Shown here: positions 29,771-37,298 of the stretch, in pieces
Position numbering within the stretch: the first letter of the stretch is position 1
Layout of the letters: the number at the start of each line of letters is the position of its first letter
DNA from: Demequina sp.
Lineage (GTDB): Bacteria; Actinomycetota; Actinomycetes; Actinomycetales; Demequinaceae
Assembly: GCA_030148645.1 (NCBI GenBank)
Contig: JASBTB010000065.1
Coordinates: 1 to 49,215, forward strand
DNA: 49,215 bases
Direction: 5' to 3'
Notes under the pieces: generated by a model
Databases searched by the model: none
Told to the model about the DNA's origin: nothing
What the model saw: only the letters and a program-made list of their open reading frames with translations
Made by a program: the position numbers and the translations under genes

Positions 29771-30454
29771 TCAGTGTGCGCCGATGTCGTCTTGCACGTG
29801 ACCGGCAAAGAACCGGGCGATGTCGCCAACTCCGATTCCGTCGAGGCTTTTCAGGCGCGACATCCCGTCCAGGGACGGCAGCGGGATGTGGCGACGCACC
29901 GCGATGGTGACCGCCCCCGCCGCATGGGCGCTACGGGCCCCCACCGGCGAGTCCTCGATTGCGACACACTGGCGCGGATCGACCCCTAGCCGGTGCGCCG
30001 CTGTCAGGTAGGCCTCGGGATCGGGCTTGCCGTTCAGGACCTGATCTCCGGTCACGACGGCATCGAACACCCCTCCCGCGGCGTCGAGAAACGTGTCAAC
30101 CAGAGCCCCGATCGACATCGTCACCAGCGCGCAGGGCACGCCTGCGGCGACCAACTCGTCGAGCAGACGGCGCGAGTCCGCCAGCCAGGGCATGCGCTCT
30201 CGCGCCCGCTGGCTCACGTGCGTCACCAGGGTCGAGACGATCTCATTCGGCTCAAGCCGGACTCCGCGATCGATGAGGATCTGCGCCGACGAGTCGAGTG
30301 GGTTGCCCACCAGGGTGAGCCCGTCGTTGTGGGTCCACTCGACACCGAATCGACGTGCGAGTCTGCCCTGCGCCTGAATCCAGTAGGGCTCGGTATCGAT
30401 CAGCGTTCCGTCCATGTCCCACAGGACGGCGGCGGGAAGTGCACGTGAGGTCAC
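29771..30454 (-). CDS. HAD-family phosphatase (phosphoglucomutase/phosphatase-like)
   Basis: A 227-aa haloacid dehalogenase hydrolase of subfamily IA. It has motif I AAVLWDMDGTLIDTEP with the Asp-X-Asp pair, an alpha-helical cap (about residues 22-95), motif II ALVTMSIG, motif III/IV GKPDPEAYLTAA and CVAIEDSPVGARSAHAAG. The substrate cannot be told; sugar phosphates are usual for this group. GTG 30454 was chosen because TAAACT lies eight bases before it, giving a leaderless mRNA; there is no ribosome site. The open frame upstream is a shadow of the divergent PAC2 gene. Confidence 0.88.
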   Translation of the reverse strand: MTSRALPAAVLWDMDGTLIDTEPYWIQAQGRLARRFGVEWTHNDGLTLVGNPLDSSAQILIDRGVRLEPNEIVSTLVTHVSQRARERMPWLADSRRLLDELVAAGVPCALVTMSIGALVDTFLDAAGGVFDAVVTGDQVLNGKPDPEAYLTAAHRLGVDPRQCVAIEDSPVGARSAHAAGAVTIAVRRHIPLPSLDGMSRLKSLDGIGVGDIARFFAGHVQDDIGAH

Positions 30455-30462
30455 GGGGTAGC

Positions 30463-30468
30463 AGTTTA
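30463..30468 (-). promoter_or_regulatory. Candidate -10 for the HAD gene
   Basis: The minus strand reads TAAACT, eight bases before GTG 30454. It overlaps the plus-strand -10 of the PAC2 gene by two bases, so the two promoters cannot easily be occupied together. Confidence 0.5.
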
Positions 30469-30472
30469 GGCT
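30467..30472 (+). promoter_or_regulatory. Candidate -10 for the PAC2 gene
   Basis: TAGGCT lies six bases before the ATG at 30479; no Shine-Dalgarno is present. It overlaps the opposing TAAACT hexamer. Confidence 0.5.
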
Positions 30473-30478
30473 GGGTAG

Positions 30479-31342
30479 ATGAACGAGCGAGCCCCCGCGC
30501 CCCCAGGACCGCCGCGCGAGTCGATCATGGTCGCGGCGTTCGAGGGGTGGAACGATGCCGGAAGCGCCGCCTCCCACGCGATCGACCATGTTGCTCAGAC
30601 GTGGGAAGCCCAAGAGTACGGCGCCCTGGACCCTGAGGACTACCATGACTTCCAGGTCAGTCGACCCACGTTGACGCGCCTTTCCGACGGCGAGCAGGTG
30701 ATTTCGTGGCCCGGAACGGTGGTGTCCACGTGTGCCGCCGTGTCGACACCTGATCGGCGCGTGTCGTTGGTGCGCGGAATCGAACCGTCGATGCGGTGGC
30801 GGCAGTTCTGTCATGAACTCCTCGACTACGCCGAAGACCTTGAGGTAAAGACTCTCATCACGTGCGGCGCACTCCTTGTCGACGTCCCCCACACGCGACC
30901 GTTTCCCACCTTTGTGTCATCGGAGAGCGACCACGCGAGGCAGGTGTGGGATCTTGAACGTTCCGACTACGAAGGGCCCATCGGAATCGTGGGCGTGCTC
31001 GCACATGAGGCCCAGTTGCGCGGCATCACGGTGTTGTCCATGTGGGTGGGGGTGCCCCACTACGTGGCGCACCCACCCAACCCGAAGGCGACCCTGACGT
31101 TGTTGGGCCAGATCGAGAGACTCGTGGGCGCTCCCATCGACCTGGGCGACCTGCCCGACGAGGCCGATGCATGGACGCGCGGTGCGGACGAGCTCGCCGA
31201 GCAGGACGAAGAAATCGGTGACCACGTGCGCCAACTGGAGTCGCTCATGGACGAGGCGAGCCTTCCGGAAGCCTCCGGTGAGGCCATTGCCGCGGAGTTC
31301 GAACAGTTCCTGCGCCGACGCGACGGCGGCATGGGAAAGTAG
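30479..31342 (+). CDS. PAC2 family protein
   Basis: A 287-aa soluble protein of the PAC2 fold, related to archaeal and eukaryotic proteasome-assembly chaperones and common as a single gene in actinobacteria. Diagnostic stretches are VAAFEGWNDAGSAASHAI, LVRGIEPSMRWRQF, VKTLITCGALLVDVPHTRP, GIVGVLAHEAQLRGITVLSMWVGVPHYV and NPKATLTLLGQIERL. The C-terminal 60 residues are acidic and helical. No assembly role is proven in bacteria, and no 20S proteasome genes lie in this window. Confidence 0.88.
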   Translation: MNERAPAPPGPPRESIMVAAFEGWNDAGSAASHAIDHVAQTWEAQEYGALDPEDYHDFQVSRPTLTRLSDGEQVISWPGTVVSTCAAVSTPDRRVSLVRGIEPSMRWRQFCHELLDYAEDLEVKTLITCGALLVDVPHTRPFPTFVSSESDHARQVWDLERSDYEGPIGIVGVLAHEAQLRGITVLSMWVGVPHYVAHPPNPKATLTLLGQIERLVGAPIDLGDLPDEADAWTRGADELAEQDEEIGDHVRQLESLMDEASLPEASGEAIAAEFEQFLRRRDGGMGK

Positions 31343-31364
31343 TAGTCCACGGTGAGGCGCCTGC

Positions 31365-31393
31365 GGCGGCCGCCAGCATGCTAGGTGGCCGCC
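31365..31393. terminator. Possible bidirectional terminator
   Basis: Arms GGCGGCC (31365-31371) and GGCCGCC (31387-31393) surround an inner AGCATGCT palindrome. The hairpin lies between the convergent PAC2 and uppP genes and includes the uppP stop codon. Neither side has a long U-run. Confidence 0.4.
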
Positions 31394-32241
31394 ACCACAC
31401 CCGTGCCGAGTAGGACCACGATGACCGCCGCGAACACCAGACGGTACACCACGAAGGGCATGAACGACCTTGTGGTGATCATGCGCAGGAACCACACGAT
31501 CACGGCGTAGCCCACTCCAAAGGCCACCGCCGTCGCGATGACGGTGGCCGCGATTCCTGGACCCCCTTGCGCCGTGAGGTCTGAGTATTGTGTCGCCAAC
31601 TCGAACAGCGCGGAGCCCACGACGGCCGGGATGGCAAGCAGGAACGAATACCGGGCGGCAGCGTGGCGCGTCAAGCCCAACCAGCGGGCCATCGTGATGG
31701 TGCCGCCGGAGCGGGACACCCCGGGAACCAAGGCTGCCGCCTGCGCGAAACCCAGCAGCACCGCATCCCACGCGCGCAGCGAGTCGAGCTCTCGACGAGC
31801 CGGACGTACGCGATCAACCCAGCCCAGGACGATTCCGAACACCGCCAACACCGTCGCGGTGATGTACAGGTTGCGCACGCTGGTCTCGATGGCGTCCTTG
31901 AACAACACGCCGATCACCACGATCGGTACCGAACCGAGAATCACCCACCAAGCCATGCGGGCGTCCGCGTTCTTGGCGCCCCATCGCGATGCGCTATCGC
32001 GACCGTCGCGGCCCAGCAAAGCCCTCACCCACGCGGCAACGATCCTGGCGATGTCGTGGCGGAAGTACAGCAATACCGCCGCCTCCGTGCCCAACTGGAT
32101 GATGGCGGAAAACGCCGCGCCAGGGTCGCCTCCATGAGGAAGCAGCGGGCCGATCACGCGAATATGGGCGGACGACGAAATCGGCAGGAATTCTGTGAGA
32201 CCCTGCACCAGGCCGAGGATTGCGGCTTCCCACCAACTCAT
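31381..32241 (-). CDS. uppP: Undecaprenyl-diphosphatase
   Basis: Recycles the peptidoglycan carrier lipid by removing a phosphate from undecaprenyl diphosphate at the membrane; also linked to bacitracin resistance. The 286-aa polytopic protein has the two conserved loops, ILGLVQGLTEFLPISSSAHI at the N-terminus and AALVPGVSRSGGTITMARWLGL near 180. About eight helices are seen. ATG 32241 is chosen for MSWWEAAILG, the family start, and for a TAGCCT -10 seven bases upstream. It is divergent from the aldo/keto reductase. Confidence 0.95.
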   Translation of the reverse strand: MSWWEAAILGLVQGLTEFLPISSSAHIRVIGPLLPHGGDPGAAFSAIIQLGTEAAVLLYFRHDIARIVAAWVRALLGRDGRDSASRWGAKNADARMAWWVILGSVPIVVIGVLFKDAIETSVRNLYITATVLAVFGIVLGWVDRVRPARRELDSLRAWDAVLLGFAQAAALVPGVSRSGGTITMARWLGLTRHAAARYSFLLAIPAVVGSALFELATQYSDLTAQGGPGIAATVIATAVAFGVGYAVIVWFLRMITTRSFMPFVVYRLVFAAVIVVLLGTGVVAAT

Positions 32242-32248
32242 GTCCGAC

Positions 32249-32254
32249 AGGCTA
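32249..32254 (-). promoter_or_regulatory. Candidate -10 for uppP
   Basis: The minus strand reads TAGCCT, seven bases before the ATG at 32241. No Shine-Dalgarno is present. Confidence 0.5.
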
Positions 32255-32293
32255 CTTCCCGCGCGTCGTGTGCCGGACCACGGCGCGCCCCGG

Positions 32294-32299
32294 TAGGTT
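32294..32299 (+). promoter_or_regulatory. Candidate -10 for the aldo/keto reductase gene
   Basis: TAGGTT lies seven bases before the ATG at 32307. It supports that start over upstream in-frame codons and predicts a leaderless mRNA. Confidence 0.5.
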
Positions 32300-32306
32300 C
32301 GCTCGC

Positions 32307-33269
32307 ATGCAGCACAGACGGCTCGGAGTGCGAGGAGCTGAGGTTTCTCGCCTCGCGCTGGGAACGATGACCTGGTCGCGCGACACGTCCAGGGACGAGG
32401 CGGGCAGGATGCTCGGTGCGTTTGTCGACGCAGGGGGCTCCCTTGTCGACACGGCAGCCACCTATGCGGACGGCGGGTCGGAGGCGGTGGTGGGGTCCTT
32501 GCTGACAGGCGGGTTTGCACGCGACGAACTCCAGATTTGCACCAAGGCAGGGGTGCGGCGCACCCCTGAGGGGGGCGTCATCGACGCCTCGCGTGGGGCC
32601 CTCCTCGACACTCTCGATGCCTCGCTCGCACGGCTGGCGACCGATCACGTCGACTTGTGGTTGGTGCACGCATTCGACCCGGTGACTCCCCTTGAGGAGA
32701 CGATGCACGCGCTCGAGGTGGCGCTGAGCACGGGCAGGGCACGTCAGGTGGGAGTGTCGAACTTCCCCGGGTGGGCGATGGCGCGGGCGGCGTCCGTGGC
32801 CCGCGATGCAGTCGCGCTTGCAGCCACTCAGGTCGAATACTCGCTACTCGAACGGGGCATCGAACGCGAAGTCGTCCCTGCCGCACAGGCCTTCGGGATG
32901 GGAATCCTGGCCTGGTCGCCGCTGGGGCGAGGAGTGCTGACCGGCAAGTACGCACACGGGATTCCCGCCGACTCACGTGCGGCGTCCGACCATCTGGCGG
33001 GTTTCGTGGAGCCGTACCTGACGCCGCGCGCTGCGTCAGTTGTCACCGCGCTTGCCACCGCAGCGGACGGCCTTGGTCGATCTGTTCACGAGGTCGCCCT
33101 TGCCTGGGTGAGGGATGCGCCGGGCGTGGCCTGCGCGATCGTCGGTGCGCGCACGGCGGAACAACTGGAGCCGAGCCTGGCCGCGGAGGACCTCGTCTTG
33201 CCAGAGCCGATTCGCACGGCACTCGACGACGTCACCGCTCCCGACATCGGCTACCCGGAGCGGCGGTAG
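32307..33269 (+). CDS. Aldo/keto reductase
   Basis: A 320-aa NADPH-dependent oxidoreductase with a TIM barrel, of the YajO/Kv-beta-like group. It has RRLGVRGAEVSRLALGTMTW, LVDTAATYADGGSE (Asp and Tyr of the tetrad), LQICTKAG (Lys), VDLWLVHAFDP (His), RQVGVSNFPGWAMARA, QVEYSLLERGIE and ILAWSPLGRGVLTGKY. The C-terminal cofactor region reads CAIVGARTAEQLEPSL. The substrate is unknown. ATG 32307 is set by family alignment and the nearby -10. Confidence 0.93.
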   Translation: MQHRRLGVRGAEVSRLALGTMTWSRDTSRDEAGRMLGAFVDAGGSLVDTAATYADGGSEAVVGSLLTGGFARDELQICTKAGVRRTPEGGVIDASRGALLDTLDASLARLATDHVDLWLVHAFDPVTPLEETMHALEVALSTGRARQVGVSNFPGWAMARAASVARDAVALAATQVEYSLLERGIEREVVPAAQAFGMGILAWSPLGRGVLTGKYAHGIPADSRAASDHLAGFVEPYLTPRAASVVTALATAADGLGRSVHEVALAWVRDAPGVACAIVGARTAEQLEPSLAAEDLVLPEPIRTALDDVTAPDIGYPERR

Positions 33270-33308
33270 GCGATGACCAGACACGTCAACGATGCGGCAC
33301 GCTACCGC
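33263..33308. terminator. Inverted repeat between convergent genes
   Basis: GCGGTAG (33263-33269) and CTACCGC (33302-33308) are perfect seven-base arms. Each contains the stop codon of one of the two convergent genes. The loop is 32 bases. It may be a shared terminator or chance. Confidence 0.3.
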
Positions 33309-33619
33309 AGATCGAATTCTTCGATGTCGTCGTCCAGATCGTCCTCGTCTTCCACTGCGTGCCCATCGAGCGGTTCGGCCTCGTCGTCGTCGTCCGTGTC
33401 GTCGTCGTCAGCATCGTCGAAGTCGTCCAATACCAGCGGAAGCGACTCGCCGAACGCGGAATCCAATTCGCCCTCGTACCGCTCGAACGCTTCGGCGACC
33501 GCATCGAAGGCGTCGTCCACGGCAGCATCCGTGGCACTGCGGCGCGCGATCACCGCCTCGAGGTGGGCCTCGAGTGCTCCGGTCAGTTGTCGCAGGGCCT
33601 CACGGGCATTGGTGCTCAT
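33302..33619 (-). CDS. Small acidic actinobacterial protein
   Basis: A 105-aa protein with a helical N-terminal half (MSTNAREALRQLTGALEAHL, AVDDAFDAVAEAFERYEGEL, FGESLPLVLDDFDD) and a C-terminal tail made almost wholly of Asp and Glu. Similar proteins in Micrococcales are sometimes named primosomal protein, but nothing here supports that. I chose ATG 33619 rather than 33625 because TAACGT lies exactly seven bases before it. No membrane segment. Function unknown. Confidence 0.75.
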   Translation of the reverse strand: MSTNAREALRQLTGALEAHLEAVIARRSATDAAVDDAFDAVAEAFERYEGELDSAFGESLPLVLDDFDDADDDDTDDDDEAEPLDGHAVEDEDDLDDDIEEFDLR

Positions 33620-33626
33620 AGGCATG

Positions 33627-33632
33627 ACGTTA
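33627..33632 (-). promoter_or_regulatory. Candidate -10 for the acidic protein gene
   Basis: The minus strand reads TAACGT, seven bases before the ATG at 33619. If the mRNA starts there, the upstream ATG at 33625 is not transcribed. Confidence 0.45.
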
Positions 33633-33662
33633 CCCCTGTCACGGGGTTAGATGGGAGACAAG

Positions 33663-33920
33663 ATGCCCCACTCAGCACGCTTGACCTCCGGCCACGTCAT
33701 CAACCCACGCCGAGAAAACTACCCCGCACGTTCGCATACTCAGTGGCGGGTGGTCGATGTCCCACGGGACATCACGCACCATGAGACTGCGCAATTGCTG
33801 TCGGAACAGGCAGAATACGGCCGCTGGGAACTCGCTCGCACGGTGGTGTTCGTGGGAGGAGCCCGACGCGTGTGGTTGCGCAGGCGGACGATGCGCGTGG
33901 AGCGCACGGACGCCGCGTAG
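33663..33920 (+). CDS. DUF5703 family protein
   Basis: An 85-aa basic protein. The central part WRVVDVPRDITHHETAQLL, EQAEYGRWELARTVVFVGG and RRVWLRRRTMRV matches DUF5703, a small conserved actinobacterial family of unknown function. ATG 33663 was chosen because GGGAG lies five bases upstream; an ATG at 33651 has neither a ribosome site nor a spaced -10. It is divergent from the acidic protein and convergent, 16 bp apart, with the M20 peptidase. Confidence 0.78.
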   Translation: MPHSARLTSGHVINPRRENYPARSHTQWRVVDVPRDITHHETAQLLSEQAEYGRWELARTVVFVGGARRVWLRRRTMRVERTDAA

Positions 33921-33936
33921 TCCTGGCAATGGCGCT

Positions 33937-35235
33937 TCAGCAGTCCAGGAGAAACTGTTCCACCACGTCAGCGCCCACCTCGAGGCTCTCGATCGGTACG
34001 CGCTCGTCGATTCCGTGAAAGAGCGACGAGAAGTCGAGGTCGGCTGGCAGCTTCAGCGGCGCGAAGCCATACCCGGCGATGCCCAACTTCGCCAGGTGCT
34101 TGTTGTCGGTGCCGCCCATCAGGGAATAAGGCAACACAACCGCATCCGCGTCGGCGGTGTGCAGCGCCGCGATCATCTTGCCCACCAGGGGCGTGTCGAA
34201 GGGGAACTCCATGGCGCCCTCGTTGATGTAGGGCTCCACCTTGACGTGGCTTCCCGCAAGTTCCTCGACGGTTCGCAGTACGACCTCCTGTTGTCCCAGC
34301 AGAAAACGTGTGTCGACGAAGCCGTGCGCGACATCGGGGATCACGTTCACCTTGTAGCCCCCGTCGAGCATCGTCGGGTTGGAGGTATTGCGAACCGACG
34401 CCTCGATCATGCGACTGACGGGGCCCATCCCCGCGATGATCTGAGCGACACGCTCGTCGGTTGGCTCGTACTCGAGATCGAGAAGTTCCGCGGTGCCTCG
34501 CAACAGGTGCTCCACCGTTGGGCCGATGTCGAGCGGCCATCGGTGGTTGCCGATGCGCGCCATCGCCCCTGCGAGATGGGTCACGGCATTGTCCTGATGT
34601 ACCAAACTCGCGTGGCCCTGGACACCTGTGGCCGCGAGTTTGAGCCACTGAATGCCCTTCTCCGCGGTCTGAATCAGGTACGTGCGCCTGCCAGCGATCT
34701 GGATGGAAAAGCCGCCGACCTCGCTCACCGCCTCGGTGGCCCCCCTGAAGTCGTCGGGATGGTTTTCCACCATCCATCCTGCCCCCCGCCGACCCCCATG
34801 CTCCTCGTCGGCAAAGAATGCGACCACGATGTCGCGTGCGGGCTTGCGGCCGCTCGAAATGACACGCCTGACAGCCTCCAGGTACATCGCGTCGACACCC
34901 TTCATGTCGACCGCGCCACGGCCCCAGATCATGCCGTCCGCGATGTCCGCCGCAAAAGGATCCACCGACCAGTCGTCCCGGAACGCGGGTACGACGTCGA
35001 GATGACCGTGTAGCACAAGCGGCGGCCGGTTCCGGTCGGAACCCTCCCACAACGCCGTGAGGCTCGCGCGCGTAGGTTCAGACTCCCGAATGACCGGGTC
35101 CAGGCCGAGGTCGGACAGGAAGGAGGCGACGTATTCGGCCGCGACTCTCTCCCCCGGCCCCGGATCCTCGCCGAAGTTCGACGTGTCGATGCGCATGAGG
35201 TCTTGGGCGAGGGACGTCACAGGCACGTGCGGCAT
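33937..35235 (-). CDS. M20/M25/M40 family metallopeptidase
   Basis: A 432-aa di-zinc peptidase or deacylase. Metal and catalytic motifs are VLHGHLDVVPAF, WGRGAVDMKG, FFADEEHGG (catalytic Glu-Glu) and GGTDNKHLAKLG near the C-terminus. The dimerisation lid domain lies between about residues 190 and 320. There is no signal peptide, so it acts in the cytoplasm. The substrate is unknown; many relatives are dipeptidases or act on N-acyl amino acids. ATG 35235 lies six bases after TAGCCT. Confidence 0.92.
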   Translation of the reverse strand: MPHVPVTSLAQDLMRIDTSNFGEDPGPGERVAAEYVASFLSDLGLDPVIRESEPTRASLTALWEGSDRNRPPLVLHGHLDVVPAFRDDWSVDPFAADIADGMIWGRGAVDMKGVDAMYLEAVRRVISSGRKPARDIVVAFFADEEHGGRRGAGWMVENHPDDFRGATEAVSEVGGFSIQIAGRRTYLIQTAEKGIQWLKLAATGVQGHASLVHQDNAVTHLAGAMARIGNHRWPLDIGPTVEHLLRGTAELLDLEYEPTDERVAQIIAGMGPVSRMIEASVRNTSNPTMLDGGYKVNVIPDVAHGFVDTRFLLGQQEVVLRTVEELAGSHVKVEPYINEGAMEFPFDTPLVGKMIAALHTADADAVVLPYSLMGGTDNKHLAKLGIAGYGFAPLKLPADLDFSSLFHGIDERVPIESLEVGADVVEQFLLDC

Positions 35236-35241
35236 GCGGTC

Positions 35242-35247
35242 AGGCTA
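35242..35247 (-). promoter_or_regulatory. Candidate -10 for the M20 peptidase gene
   Basis: The minus strand reads TAGCCT, six bases before the ATG at 35235; no Shine-Dalgarno is present. Confidence 0.5.
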
Positions 35248-35250
35248 CCT

Positions 35251-35279
35251 CGCCCCGGCAGGCCAATCCCTACGGGGCG
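35251..35279 (-). terminator. Possible terminator of the membrane protein gene
   Basis: Arms CGCCCC (35251-35256) and GGGGCG (35274-35279) enclose 17 bases. They lie just after the stop of the upstream membrane protein gene and just before the -10 of the M20 gene. Confidence 0.3.
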
Positions 35280-35284
35280 GCGGT

Positions 35285-36694
35285 TCACGAAGGCATGCGC
35301 TGGAGCCCCACCGAGACGATCACGGTCACGACGACGAGCCCCGCTCCCGTGAGCGCATAGGTCGCTCGCCGGTACCCCGCCTTGGTCGCGGCCATCACAA
35401 TGCAGGCGACGGCCACCGGGACCAGCGACAATCCGTACCGGCCGGTGGGGTTGGGAAAGTACTGCGGGACGGCGGTGTTGCCGTAGGCCTGGACCTGGAC
35501 GGCCAGTGGGTACAGCACGGCACCGATGCCGAGGATCCACCCCAGGGACCTGCGTTCCGGCTCCTTGACGAACGCGACGACGGTGGCGAGCATCGCCCCA
35601 ATGACCAGCATGTTGAGCAATCGGGTCCACGCCACCAACAACGCGATGTCGAGGGGAGGCTGGATGTAGTAGTCCGAAGCAAGATTGAATCCCACAAAGA
35701 GCGTCTCGATCCACTCGGAGCCGGGTAGCCCCAGGACGTCGCGCGTATTGATGCCCACCAACGGATTCTGCCAATCCGGGTCGCCACGGCCCGCCTGCAC
35801 CGCTTGCCACACGAGGTACGGCACAAGAATCGCCCCCGCGATGGCAAGAGGCACCACGATGTCGCGGAATCTCAGCCGCCGCATGCCCTTGTCCCGCACC
35901 ACTCTCACGAGCACCAGCACGGCCACGGCGATGAAGGGAATCGTGGTGATGAACTTGGTGAGGGCCACCACAGTGGTCAACCCGAGAGCCAGGACCCAGT
36001 CGTGGGATCGCTCGAGAAACAGCCGTGCTGCGAGCCATACCGCGAGCGCACCCGCCAGCGGCGCTACCGCATCGGGATTGACCGTGGTTGACGCGTGGAG
36101 CACCCGCGGAAAGGAGATCAACAACAACGGCGCCACGATCGCTACCGCTGGGTCAACGCGCCACCGTCTCAGCGCGACGAACAGCGCGAACATGCCCCCT
36201 GCCAGCCAGCCAATGCCACTGAGCCGCGCGGCCTCCACGAAGTTCAACGACGTCATGGCCGCAACCGCGCGGGCGGGGAACCCGACGATTGCGTAGTACA
36301 GCGGCGGATACGCGAAGTTGTAGTTCTGACCCTTGTAGGGAAAGCGCCACGCAGGTGCGGACGTGCCGCAATCGGGCAGGCTATAGCCCTCCTGTCCCAT
36401 GCACGCCCAGATGTCACGTATCTCGGGGGCGATCTGCGACCCCCTGGCCGGGATGCGAAACTGGGAAATCTGGTAGGCCCCATCGGCGTGCGTGGGCTCG
36501 TCGATGCGGGACATTGCCTGCCCGCCGCCGAAGATCACCGGCACGACCACGGCAACCGCGATCAGCGTGTACGCGGCCGCCACGATTGCGCGGCTACGGA
36601 AGGAGTCGTCGAAGAGCGACGCTCGGCGCTCCAACGCATTGACCACACGTCCCGGCCACCTCGCCGGAGGATGCATTGTGACGTCGGGCGCCAT
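35285..36694 (-). CDS. Polytopic membrane protein, GT-C glycosyltransferase-like
   Basis: A 469-aa protein with about ten to eleven membrane helices. After the first helix comes RIDEPTHADGAYQIS, an extracytoplasmic loop with an acidic pair like the DExxH-type loop of DUF2142 and other GT-C enzymes that use polyprenyl-linked sugars. A short disulfide-like pair (IWACMGQEGYSLPDC) and YPPLYYAIVG follow, the latter typical of GT-C loops. It is probably involved in decorating cell-envelope polymers, by family analogy only. The ATG has GGAGG three to four bases upstream. No other glycan genes are nearby. Confidence 0.7.
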   Translation of the reverse strand: MAPDVTMHPPARWPGRVVNALERRASLFDDSFRSRAIVAAAYTLIAVAVVVPVIFGGGQAMSRIDEPTHADGAYQISQFRIPARGSQIAPEIRDIWACMGQEGYSLPDCGTSAPAWRFPYKGQNYNFAYPPLYYAIVGFPARAVAAMTSLNFVEAARLSGIGWLAGGMFALFVALRRWRVDPAVAIVAPLLLISFPRVLHASTTVNPDAVAPLAGALAVWLAARLFLERSHDWVLALGLTTVVALTKFITTIPFIAVAVLVLVRVVRDKGMRRLRFRDIVVPLAIAGAILVPYLVWQAVQAGRGDPDWQNPLVGINTRDVLGLPGSEWIETLFVGFNLASDYYIQPPLDIALLVAWTRLLNMLVIGAMLATVVAFVKEPERRSLGWILGIGAVLYPLAVQVQAYGNTAVPQYFPNPTGRYGLSLVPVAVACIVMAATKAGYRRATYALTGAGLVVVTVIVSVGLQRMPS

Positions 36695-36763
36695 CTTCCT
36701 CCCACGGCATCATGTGCACCGAGTGGAACTCGCTGCTCCACCTGCAACGTCATTTCTCGCGTG

Positions 36764-36851
36764 TGGTGTCCGAGGGGGGACTTGAACCCCCACGCCCGTT
36801 AAGGGCACTAGCACCTCAAGCTAGCGCGTCTGCCAATTCCGCCACCCGGAC
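36764..36851 (-). tRNA. tRNA-Leu (GAG anticodon)
   Basis: The minus strand folds as a class II tRNA. The acceptor arms are GTCCGGG and CTCGGAC. The anticodon stem CTAGC/GCTAG encloses the loop TTGAGGT, giving anticodon GAG. A long variable arm (TGCCCTTAACGGGCG) and a T arm GGGGGTTCAAGTCCCCC follow. After the discriminator A, CCA is encoded in the DNA (36764-36766). The tRNA reads CUC and CUU leucine codons. Confidence 0.95.
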
Positions 36852-36965
36852 GAGTGGGCCTGCGCACCCCTCAGGGCGCTCAAGCGCGACGGCAATGCTA
36901 ACACGCCAGAGGCTCACAGATGGCATGTACGTGACCACGACCGGGGGCTGACACGCCAGCGTTGG

Positions 36966-37112
36966 TCAGGTGAAGAGGCTCACTCCACCAGGGCCAATGA
37001 GCAGGGCCACGACAATCAGCACGATGCCCCACAGGACCTGGCCCTGAAAGAGCCGCACCACGCCGATGATCCCCACGATCACGGCGATGACCCACAAGAT
37101 GGTGTCCCACAT
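36966..37112 (-). CDS. 48-aa GPGG-motif membrane protein
   Basis: A very small protein, MWDTILWVIAVIVGIIGVV at the start, then LFQGQVLWGIVLIVVALLIGPGGVSLF. It forms two hydrophobic helices joined by a short polar turn and ends with the GPGGxSLF motif of a family of tiny actinobacterial membrane proteins. AGGAG lies five bases before the ATG. It is preceded on the other strand by the 259-aa gene at 37299. Function unknown. Confidence 0.7.
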   Translation of the reverse strand: MWDTILWVIAVIVGIIGVVRLFQGQVLWGIVLIVVALLIGPGGVSLFT

Positions 37113-37298
37113 CACGTCTCCTCTGGTTGCTTTCGTCCTACGATGGAGCCAACCTCGACGCCACCGAGCACATTCCCGCGCCGCAGGTGGGCAGGGGCTG
37201 GCCGTGTTTCCCGATGCCGCAGGGACCAACGGCCCCGCACGCAGGCAGGTGCCATCGCTACGGTCAAGAAGGTCGTCATCGTCGACGGGAGCCACATT

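Noticed and set aside
33343-33425. GTC/GTCGTC-rich stretch resembling a microsatellite
   Set aside because: It is the Asp/Glu-coding tail of the acidic protein read on the other strand, not an independent repeat.
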